From Dermatophilaceae bacterium Sec6.4 (lineage in GTDB: Bacteria > Actinomycetota > Actinomycetes > Actinomycetales > Dermatophilaceae): a DNA stretch of 64,000 nucleotides. The stretch is from contig CP144172.1 of assembly GCA_039636865.1 (NCBI GenBank), positions 3,596,001-3,660,000 of the forward strand. The letters are read 5' to 3'. The notes beneath the pieces were generated by a model. The model had not been told where the DNA came from. It searched no databases and worked only from the letters and a program-made list of their open reading frames with translations. The first letter of the stretch is position 1, and each line of letters opens with the position of its first letter. Position numbers and translations under genes: made by a program. This document shows positions 58,139 to 64,000 of this stretch, in pieces.

Positions 58139-59224
58139 GTGACCGCTCCCGTACTCGTGCGTGCTCTCGAGCGCACTGTCGCCATTGACGCCCCTGACAG
58201 CCTCGCCGATGCCCGGTTGCGTCAGCAGTGGTCGCGCTGCCTGGTCGAAGGTGGAGAGCCCGCGCGGGGACATGTTCCCTACCTCGGGAAGTCGGGCGAG
58301 AATTCCACCGAATACACCGTGACCTCCGGTGTCACCTTGCAGCTCATCGAGATGCGGGCAGGCGAACTGCTGATGCTGCACGCGGCGGGCATCGCCGATC
58401 CGCAGACCGGGGCGGTGACGGCCCTGATCGCGAACTCCGGCACCGGCAAGACCACCGCAGCCCAGCGACTGTGCGCAACCGACTTCGGGTACATCACCGA
58501 CGAGACCGTTGCCGTCACCGCTTCAGGGGCTGTGCTGCCCTTCCCCAAACCGCTGTCGGTGATCGTCGACGGGGAGGAACACAAGCATCAACACGGACCC
58601 GACGAGCTCGGGTTACTGCCTGCTCCCCCCCACCCCACCTTGCGTCGCCTGGTGCTGTTGAGCCGCGACAATGCCCATGAGGGTCCGCCTCAACTGCGAC
58701 AGGTCGACCTGCTCGACGGCATCCTGGAGATGCTCCCCCAGCTGTCCTACCTCACGAGATTGCCGGACCCGCTGGCGCTGATCGTGTCCCACGTGCGCTC
58801 CTGCGGCGGTATCCACCACCTGCTCTACCGCGACATCCAGGACTGTGTCCGGGTCTTGACCGAGCTGGCCGAGGCCGATCCGCAGGTCGAGGCCGATATC
58901 GAGCACTTCCCCGGGACAGGTGACGCGGCGGCCGAGGGGTCCGCATCCGCGTCCGCGTCCGCGCAGCAGACGGGACGAATTCGGCGAGGTCACTACGTCG
59001 ATGCGATCCGTATCGACGACGAGGTGCTGCTCGTCAACGATGAGCGCCCCATCCGATGCACTGGCCTGGGCGCCACGGTGTGGCTGGAAACGCAGACCCC
59101 ACGGTTGATGCAGGAGTTGCTCCAGGCCTGTATCGAGCAACACGGCGATCACCCGGACGCGGCCGAACTGGTGCAGCGCACCGTCGATGAGCTCACCGAT
59201 GCGGGAGTACTGACGCGCAGCTGA
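58139..59224 (+). CDS. HPr kinase-like domain fused to a PqqD-like domain, unknown function
   Basis: 361 residues. Residues about 75-240 resemble the C-terminal P-loop domain of HPr kinase/phosphorylase: LLMLHAAGIA, Walker A IANSGTGKTTAAQRL (about 97-111), and FGYITDETVAV, an HPrK-like Asp-containing strand. After an Ala/Ser linker (EGSASASASAQQ) the last 80 residues (VDAIRIDDEVLLVNDERPIRCTGLGATVW...VDELTDAGVLTR) look like a PqqD/RRE-type winged helix, the peptide-binding module of RiPP systems. The first 70 residues are unassigned. No precursor peptide, radical SAM or lasso cyclase gene is nearby. It is divergent from clpC. A peptide or protein kinase role is possible but unproven. Confidence 0.7.
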   Translation: MTAPVLVRALERTVAIDAPDSLADARLRQQWSRCLVEGGEPARGHVPYLGKSGENSTEYTVTSGVTLQLIEMRAGELLMLHAAGIADPQTGAVTALIANSGTGKTTAAQRLCATDFGYITDETVAVTASGAVLPFPKPLSVIVDGEEHKHQHGPDELGLLPAPPHPTLRRLVLLSRDNAHEGPPQLRQVDLLDGILEMLPQLSYLTRLPDPLALIVSHVRSCGGIHHLLYRDIQDCVRVLTELAEADPQVEADIEHFPGTGDAAAEGSASASASAQQTGRIRRGHYVDAIRIDDEVLLVNDERPIRCTGLGATVWLETQTPRLMQELLQACIEQHGDHPDAAELVQRTVDELTDAGVLTRS

Positions 59225-59239
59225 GCCGGCCGCGCGTTT

Positions 59240-60184
59240 TCAGCTGGCTTTTTTCACCGTGGCCTTCTTCGCGGTGGCCTTCTTGGCAGTGGCTTTCTTC
59301 GCCGTGGCCTTCTTCGCGGTGGCTTTTTTTGCTGTGGTCTTTTTCGCCGTGTTCTGCTCGGCAGTTTCCTTCGTCACGGGCACTTTCTTGGCGGGCGCCT
59401 CTCCGCGAGCCGCGCGCGCCCGGTCCACGCTCTGCTGCAGTGCAGCCAGCAGGTCGACCACCTGAGCGGAATCACCGTCATCGGTCTCGGCCGGGGCCGT
59501 GACCTCGCCGTCGCTGAGTTTGGCCCGCACCACGTCCTTGACAGCCTGCTCGTAGTCATCGACATAATCTGCCGGCTCGTAGTCACCCGTGAGGGATTCA
59601 ACGAGCATCTGCGCCATCGCCAGCTCGGCGGGTTTGGTCTCGGCGCCCTCGTCCAGGACCGCGAACTGGGCCTGCCTGATCTCATCGGGCCACAGCATCG
59701 TCTGCAGGGCAATCACATTGCCGCGAACCCGCAGCAGAGCGACCGTCATCCTGGTTCGGATCGAAATGGTGACGATCGCCACCCGGTCGGTTTCCTGCAG
59801 TGCCGCGCGCAGCAACTCATACGGTTTGACCGCTGACTTGTCAGGCTCGAGGTAGTAGCACTTGTCCAGGAACATCGGGTCGATCTGGTTGCTGGGCACG
59901 AACTTGTCGACAGCGATCTCGCGGCTGCTGCTGGTCGGCAGTGCCGCCAGATCTTCGTCGGTCAGCACGACCATCTGACCGTCTTCGGTCTCGTACCCCT
60001 TGGCGATGTCGTCGTAGGCCACCTGCTCGCCGTCGACCGAACAGACCCGTTGGTATCTGATCCGACCGCCGTCCTCGCGGTGGACCTGCCGGAACTGCAC
60101 ATCGTGGTTCTCAGTCGCCGAATACAACCGAACCGGCACGTTGACCAGGCCGAATGACACGGCACCTCTCCAGATCGCTCTCAC
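59240..60184 (-). CDS. ku: Ku, DNA end-binding protein of NHEJ
   Basis: 314 residues from a GTG at 60184. The Ku core starts at AIWRGAVSFGLVNVPVRLYSATE, with DIAKGYETEDG, LTDEDLAALPTSSSREI, YYLEPDKSAVKPYELLRAAL and MLVESLTG. Residues after about 255 form a Lys/Ala/Thr-rich tail with KKATA repeated in tandem, an extended tail known in some actinobacterial Ku proteins and linked to DNA threading. It is divergent from the ligase gene with only 16 bases between the start codons. A long in-frame extension upstream antisense to the ligase gene is a shadow. Confidence 0.94.
   Translation of the reverse strand: MRAIWRGAVSFGLVNVPVRLYSATENHDVQFRQVHREDGGRIRYQRVCSVDGEQVAYDDIAKGYETEDGQMVVLTDEDLAALPTSSSREIAVDKFVPSNQIDPMFLDKCYYLEPDKSAVKPYELLRAALQETDRVAIVTISIRTRMTVALLRVRGNVIALQTMLWPDEIRQAQFAVLDEGAETKPAELAMAQMLVESLTGDYEPADYVDDYEQAVKDVVRAKLSDGEVTAPAETDDGDSAQVVDLLAALQQSVDRARAARGEAPAKKVPVTKETAEQNTAKKTTAKKATAKKATAKKATAKKATAKKATVKKAS
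59243..59347 (-). repeat. 15-base tandem repeat encoding the Ku tail
   Basis: About seven copies of a 15-base unit encode KKATA (with KKTTA at the start and KKATV-KKAS at the end). The copies differ at third positions (gtggcctt/gtggcttt), so the peptide repeat is kept better than the DNA. Confidence 0.85.
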
Positions 60185-60200
60185 CAGGCAAGATTGCCCC

Positions 60201-61193
60201 ATGCGCCCCATGCTCGCCACCCCTGCGGACCAAGTGCCGCGCGGACCCGCCTGGCAGCATGAGGTCAAATGGGACGGGATGCGGGTCCTCGCGGACGTCA
60301 GCTCGGGTGCGTTGCGTCTCACGTCCCGTACCGAACGTGACGTCTCGAGCGCCTTTCCCGAGCTGCTGACCCCCGCCGCGGGCCTGACCGATCTGAGCGA
60401 TGTCCTGCTGGATGGGGAAGTCGTGAGCCTGCGGGAAGGCCGCCCGTCGTTCGCGGCTCTGGCAACGCGGTTCAACGTAGGTGACACCGCTGCTGCAGCC
60501 GCGTTGGCGGTGCAGGCGCCGGTGACCTTGATGGTCTTCGACGTGCTGCGGGCGGCGGGCCGATCCGTCGTCTCGATGCCGCTGGCACAACGGCGCGAGA
60601 TATTGGACGGCTTGATGCTGCACGGTGCCCGCGTCCAGGTACCGCCGAGCTTTGCCGACGGCGAGGATCTGCTGCGCGCAACCGTCGACCAACGCCTGGA
60701 GGGCATCGTCTCCAAACACCTGGGTTCGGCCTACCTGCCCGGCTCGCGAAGTGCGATGTGGCGCAAGATCGTGCATCGCAGCACCGGTTCGTACGTCATC
60801 GGCGGCTGGCGTCCGGAGAAGGATTCCCAACGGCTGGGGGCTCTCCTGGTCGGAACTCCCAGCGGTTCGCGGCTGATCTTCCGGGGCCGGGTCGGATCGG
60901 GTCTGGCAGGCAACGCGGGCGCCGCGTTACTCGAACAGCTCACCCGACGATCGCAGCTGCACAGTCCGTTCCTGGACCGGTTGCCGAGCGCCGACTCCCG
61001 CGACACGCAGTGGGTGGTCCCAGACCTGGTCGCCGATCTGAGCTACCACGGACTGTCCGAGGGCGGCCGGCTGCGGCAGCCTGTGTGGCGGGGTATCCGC
61101 GCCGATCTACGCCCGGTCGACCTGGTCGACACCAACACGACTGATATCAACACGACCGATACCGACACCTCACAGGTAGGCGCCGATGGCTGA
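60201..61193 (+). CDS. ATP-dependent DNA ligase (LigD ligase-domain type)
   Basis: 330 residues from the ATG at 60201. Adenylation site EVKWDGMRVLA (catalytic Lys in KWDG), motif III LLDGEVVSL, motif IV MVFDVLRA, motif V EGIVSKHLGSAYLPGSRSAMWRKI, then an OB domain (LIFRGRVGSG). It seals nicks in NHEJ. In mycobacteria this domain is part of the multidomain LigD; here it is a separate protein followed by the polymerase gene (8-base overlap). Confidence 0.93.
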   Translation: MRPMLATPADQVPRGPAWQHEVKWDGMRVLADVSSGALRLTSRTERDVSSAFPELLTPAAGLTDLSDVLLDGEVVSLREGRPSFAALATRFNVGDTAAAAALAVQAPVTLMVFDVLRAAGRSVVSMPLAQRREILDGLMLHGARVQVPPSFADGEDLLRATVDQRLEGIVSKHLGSAYLPGSRSAMWRKIVHRSTGSYVIGGWRPEKDSQRLGALLVGTPSGSRLIFRGRVGSGLAGNAGAALLEQLTRRSQLHSPFLDRLPSADSRDTQWVVPDLVADLSYHGLSEGGRLRQPVWRGIRADLRPVDLVDTNTTDINTTDTDTSQVGADG

Positions 61194-62082
61194 AACTCAA
61201 CAGGTGCTGGTGGCCGGACGTCAGTTGAGCATCAGCAACCTGGACAAGGTGTTGTATCCGGCGACCGAGACCACCAAGGGCGAGGTTCTGCACTACTACG
61301 CGAGCGTCGCCGACGTCCTGCTGCCCGGCCTGCGTGGTCGTCCGGTGACCCGCGTCCGGTGGCCACACGGGATCGGGGGCACGTCGTTCTTCGAGAAGAA
61401 CCTGCCCGCGGGCGCGCCTTCCTGGTTACCCAGGATCACGATGAGATCCACCGGCTCGCGCGGCGGTACGGACGAGGTGACCTATCCGCTCGTCGACGAT
61501 CTCGCGGCCCTGACATATCTCGCGAATCTCGCTGCCTTGGAACTACACGTGCCGCAGTGGCGGCAGATCGACGGTGAGGCCGCGAACCCCGATCGGCTGG
61601 TGATCGACCTGGATCCCGGCTCACCCGCAGGCCTGAGGGAGTGCGCCGAAGTTGCGCTGTCGGTGCGGGCGAGATTGGCTCGTCTAGGGATCACCCGCAC
61701 GGTGCCGGTGACCTCGGGCAGTAAAGGAATGCAGATATATGCGGCCCTGGACGGCACCGCCACCAGTGACGAACTACGTGGGATAGCACGGGAAATGGCG
61801 CAGGCGATGACCCGAGAGCACCCTGATCTGGTTGTCTGGCGAATGACCACGTCGATCCGCGCGGGAAAGGTGCTCTTCGACTGGTCGCAGAATACTGCTG
61901 CGAAAACTACTATCGCGCCGTACTCGTTGCGCGGTCGAGAGCGTCCAATGGTTGCAGCACCTCGTTACTGGTCAGAGATCTCCCGTCCCGCATCACTTGA
62001 ACAACTGGACTTCGAGCAGGTTCTGCAACGACTCGAAACAGATGGAGATCTTTTTACATCAGAACTACTTACTAAACCGTAG
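61186..62082 (+). CDS. NHEJ DNA polymerase (LigD polymerase-domain type)
   Basis: 298 residues, an archaeo-eukaryotic primase-fold polymerase: ISNLDKVLYPATETTKGEVLHYY at the start, catalytic VIDLDPGSPA (DxD), VTSGSKGMQIY, and FDWSQNTAAKTTIAPYSLRGRERP. It fills ends, often with ribonucleotides, in Ku-dependent joining. It overlaps the ligase gene by 8 bases. The 3' end is more AT-rich than the rest (gatctttttacatcagaac). No phosphoesterase (PE) domain is encoded in either protein. Confidence 0.93.
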   Translation: MAETQQVLVAGRQLSISNLDKVLYPATETTKGEVLHYYASVADVLLPGLRGRPVTRVRWPHGIGGTSFFEKNLPAGAPSWLPRITMRSTGSRGGTDEVTYPLVDDLAALTYLANLAALELHVPQWRQIDGEAANPDRLVIDLDPGSPAGLRECAEVALSVRARLARLGITRTVPVTSGSKGMQIYAALDGTATSDELRGIAREMAQAMTREHPDLVVWRMTTSIRAGKVLFDWSQNTAAKTTIAPYSLRGRERPMVAAPRYWSEISRPASLEQLDFEQVLQRLETDGDLFTSELLTKP

Positions 62083-62122
62083 ATATTCCACTCACTGGCC
62101 AACGCTGCAATTAATAGCAGAA

Positions 62123-62152
62123 CGACCCGACCCGAAGAATCGGGTCGGGTCG
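62123..62152. terminator. Bidirectional terminator between NHEJ polymerase gene and lsr2
   Basis: A perfect 13-bp stem, CGACCCGACCCGA (62123-62135) with TCGGGTCGGGTCG (62140-62152), around the loop AGAA, lies between the two convergent genes. Confidence 0.85.
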
Positions 62153-62199
62153 GTAGCTCCGCATCAATCGCGTGGACTCAGCTCAAGCGAGGGGGCTGA

Positions 62200-62535
62200 T
62201 CAGGAGTTCGCGCGTGCGTACGCTTCCTGCAACTCACCGGAGACACGACCACGGTCGCTGACCGTGAAGCCGTTCGCACGTCCCCATTCACGCATCTTGT
62301 TTAGGTCTTCACGACCGGCTGTCGACGCCGGACGCGCAGGCGCACCGGCGCGTCGCGTTCCGCGCACCTTGCGGGCATGCCCGGTCCACGTCGCCAGGTC
62401 GTCACGCAACTTAGTGGCGTTGGCCGTGGAGAGGTCGATTTCGTAATTCACACCATCAAGTGCGAATGTCACTGTCTCTGCTGCTTCGGAATGGTCTAGG
62501 TCATCTTCGAGCAGGATCTGCACACGCTGCGCCAT
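62200..62535 (-). CDS. lsr2: Lsr2 nucleoid-associated protein
   Basis: 111 residues. The N-terminal dimerisation/bridging domain (VQILLEDDLDHSEAAETVTFALDGVNYEIDLSTANATKLRDDLA) is followed by a basic linker and the C-terminal DNA-binding domain containing WGRANGFTVSDRGRVSGEL, where the RGR enters the minor groove of AT-rich DNA. Lsr2 is the actinobacterial H-NS analogue that silences acquired DNA. The ribosome site TAGGAGAT is about 6 bases upstream of the ATG. Confidence 0.96.
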   Translation of the reverse strand: MAQRVQILLEDDLDHSEAAETVTFALDGVNYEIDLSTANATKLRDDLATWTGHARKVRGTRRAGAPARPASTAGREDLNKMREWGRANGFTVSDRGRVSGELQEAYARANS

Positions 62536-62685
62536 TTGGATCTCCTAACGATCACCATGGAGGTCTCATCGACCGCAATTTTCAAAACGACCGATTGTCT
62601 TTCAGTCGTTACACAACCATGGTAAACAGCTATTCAGCGATTTTCAAACTTCGCCTGACTTGCACTTCAAATGCACAGTGTGCAG
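62536..62685. other. AT-rich upstream region of lsr2
   Basis: A 150-base gene-free stretch that is clearly AT-rich for this genome (aattttcaaaacgacc, gattttcaaacttcg). It contains the repeat RATTTTCAAA twice and a palindrome ACCATGGT. It holds the lsr2 promoter; Lsr2 prefers such DNA, so autoregulation is plausible. No clear -35/-10 pair could be set. Confidence 0.4.
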
Positions 62686-62868
62686 TCAGTTTTTTTCGAC
62701 ACTCTTCGCGTCTTCGGGCGCCACCTGATTCGAGGCCGCGTGCTCTTGATCCCATTTGGCCTGCGCGATACGTTCGCGGCGGTCGCCCTCCATCATGTAC
62801 TTCAGCACCAGGTACAGCATGAAGAGCAACCCGATCGAGGGTATGAGGGTTTCAACGGCGGGCCACAT
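62686..62868 (-). CDS. Small single-helix membrane protein
   Basis: 60 residues from the ATG at 62868: MWPAVETLIPSIGLLFMLYLVLKYMMEGDRRERIAQ covers one membrane helix followed by a basic then acidic tail. GGAG lies just upstream of the ATG. The start lies within the last codons of the methyltransferase gene (17-base overlap), so translation is probably coupled. Such short anchored proteins with a charged tail are common in actinobacteria; function unknown. A longer in-frame reading to 62931 is less likely. Confidence 0.65.
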   Translation of the reverse strand: MWPAVETLIPSIGLLFMLYLVLKYMMEGDRRERIAQAKWDQEHAASNQVAPEDAKSVEKN

Positions 62869-63373
62869 ACTCCAAGGATAGAGCGCCCTCCATTTCGTGC
62901 TGCAGCAGCCATATCTTCCGCTCGACGCCACCCCCGAACCCGGTCATCGCGCCGTTCGCGCCGATGACCCGGTGACAGGGCACGACGATCGACAGCGGGT
63001 TGCGCCCATTGGCCATACCCACCGCGCGGCTGCTCCTCGGCGCACCCAGCTCACGTGCCACCTGGCCGTAGCTGCGGGTCTGACCGTAGGGAATGGCCCG
63101 TAGCCGAGCCCAGACGCCGTGCTGGAATTCCGTACCGGCAGGCTCCAGCATGAGATCGAACTCACGCCGACCATCGTGGAAGTATTCGTTCAGCTGCTCA
63201 GCGGCTCGGCGCAGCACACCCCGCGCACTCTCCTGGCGCGTCCCGAACAGTGCCGCATCCGGCTGGTGGCGGTGCTCCTGCATGTAGACGCCGGTCACCG
63301 CGCGCCCGTTCGCCACGAGGGTCACGTCACCGATCGGTGTGCCGGTGAGCACGAAATGAGTGGTCGTATTCAT
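62852..63373 (-). CDS. ogt: Methylated-DNA-[protein]-cysteine S-methyltransferase
   Basis: 173 residues. It repairs O6-alkylguanine by suicidal transfer to its Cys. Active site IVVPCHRVIGANGAMTGFGGGVERK, with the helix-turn-helix RAIPYGQTRSYGQVARELGAPRSSRAVG before it. The start ATG overlaps the stop of the AlkA-type gene (ATGA), giving an alkylation-repair operon. Confidence 0.95.
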   Translation of the reverse strand: MNTTTHFVLTGTPIGDVTLVANGRAVTGVYMQEHRHQPDAALFGTRQESARGVLRRAAEQLNEYFHDGRREFDLMLEPAGTEFQHGVWARLRAIPYGQTRSYGQVARELGAPRSSRAVGMANGRNPLSIVVPCHRVIGANGAMTGFGGGVERKIWLLQHEMEGALSLEYVARR

Positions 63374-64000
63374 GAGATGTCCTTGTCCGGCAGTCGATTC
63401 ACTTCATGGTCCCCGGTCGCCCACAGATGTTGCACGGCGTACGCACGCCACGGTCGCCATCGACCCGATGCCTGCTCGATGGCACGCGGTCGGTCTTCTA
63501 TCCCCATCGACCGGCAGGCGACCCGTACCCCGAGATCAGTGCCGGGGAAGGCATCGGGATCACCGAGCGCGCGCATGGCGTAGCACTGCACAGTCCACGG
63601 ACCGATACCCCGCACCTCGCCCAACGCCTCCAGGGCACCGCTTCGATCGGCACCAACGGTCGTGTCGAGGTCGCCTGCATGCAGGGCCGCGCACAATCTA
63701 CGGATCGTCTCCCGGCGTGCCGTCGGCATTGCGTACGCCGTGTCGGGTGCCGCCAGGAGCGCTTCGGGGCGCGGGAAGAGCCTGGTCAACCCGCCGACCG
63801 GATCGACCAGATGGGCTCCGTACGCCGCTGCGAGCCGCCCTGCGTGGGTGCGCGCGGCCTTGGTGGACACCTGTTGACCAATGACGATGCGGATGGCCAT
63901 CTCCTGCGGATCAACGGTGCGCGGCACCCGTCTGCCTGGAACCCGACGCACCATGGGAGCCAACAACGCATCCTCGATGAGCGCCGCGTCGATTGCCTCG
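63370..64000 (-). CDS. DNA-3-methyladenine glycosylase, AlkA type (5' end outside window)
   Basis: The frame stays open to the window edge, so the N-terminus is missing. The visible 209 residues include the glycosylase core: VDPQEMAIRIVIGQQVSTKAARTHAGRLAA, the helix-hairpin-helix LGEVRGIGPWTVQCYAMRALGDPDAFPGTDLGVRVA with the catalytic Asp in GTDLG, and WRPWRAYAVQHLW. Actinobacterial genes of this type often encode Ada-type methyl-acceptor and AraC domains ahead of AlkA; whether that holds here cannot be seen. It is coupled to ogt by an ATGA overlap. Confidence 0.93.
   Translation of the reverse strand, partial: EAIDAALIEDALLAPMVRRVPGRRVPRTVDPQEMAIRIVIGQQVSTKAARTHAGRLAAAYGAHLVDPVGGLTRLFPRPEALLAAPDTAYAMPTARRETIRRLCAALHAGDLDTTVGADRSGALEALGEVRGIGPWTVQCYAMRALGDPDAFPGTDLGVRVACRSMGIEDRPRAIEQASGRWRPWRAYAVQHLWATGDHEVNRLPDKDIS

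Noticed and set aside
1..64000. tRNA, rRNA, CRISPR arrays, insertion sequences and prophage genes
   Set aside because: No cloverleaf-like sequence, rRNA segment, regularly spaced repeat array, transposase, integrase or phage structural gene was recognised by reading; a covariance-model scan would be needed to exclude small RNAs.

Overview
The window is chromosomal DNA from a high-GC Gram-positive bacterium (Actinomycetota), most likely Micrococcales and perhaps near Dermacoccaceae or Intrasporangiaceae; the family is an inference. The signs are Lsr2, ribosomal protein bS22 beside a BldC-like regulator and proC, a rex-hem operon, DUF3027/DUF2530/DUF4229/DUF6318 proteins, GTG starts, and many genes that begin 6-9 bases after a TANNNT box (leaderless transcripts). 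Genes are tightly packed with many ATGA/GTGA overlaps. I found no rRNA, tRNA, CRISPR array, transposase or phage gene, and no gene-free stretch above about 200 bases.

Layout. 1-7.5 kb: a truncated membrane protein, an XPB-type helicase, a DUF2530 protein and a lone glucose-6-phosphate dehydrogenase face right; a secreted unknown, DUF3027, a cold-shock protein, a HAD phosphatase and a membrane protein face left. 7.6-13.4 kb: menaquinone genes menB, menC, menE and menA, with an inositol-phosphatase-family gene and an SDR between them. menE carries a 64-base near-perfect palindrome in frame. 13.5-15.1 kb: two exported proteins of lower GC.

15.2-27.6 kb: one leftward run of thirteen genes: rex, hemA, hemC, cobA/hemD, hemB, a MarR regulator, hemL, a histidine phosphatase, tlpA, ccdA, resB, ccsB and a DUF4229 gene. 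A Rex operator overlaps the promoter at its head. Tetrapyrrole synthesis and cytochrome c maturation are thus laid out in series behind a redox sensor, next to menaquinone synthesis.

27.7-38.6 kb: a glutaredoxin-like protein, an acyltransferase, an epimerase-like SDR, bS22, a BldC-like regulator, an AcuC-type deacetylase, a GNAT, proC, proline dehydrogenase, then an ABC permease coupled to a large hydrolase-ABC ATPase fusion. 38.7-43.7 kb: a three-subunit formate dehydrogenase with cysteine in place of selenocysteine. 43.9-51.4 kb: an unknown, a sugar isomerase-like TIM barrel, Ppx/GppA, DinB, a Cys-rich unknown, radA, disA, mutY and gluconokinase. 51.5-54.5 kb: a three-gene ABC-2 exporter and an alkyltransferase-like protein. 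54.5-59.2 kb: an EthD protein, argA and clpC, and divergent from clpC an HPr-kinase-like/PqqD-like fusion. 59.2-64 kb: split NHEJ genes (ku; separate ligase and polymerase), lsr2, a small membrane protein, an O6-alkylguanine methyltransferase and a truncated AlkA-type glycosylase.

The most unusual items are the palindrome inside menE, the kinase/PqqD-like fusion beside clpC, the hydrolase-ABC fusion, the symmetric 39-base repeat in argA, and the paired 20-base repeats between menB and menC.
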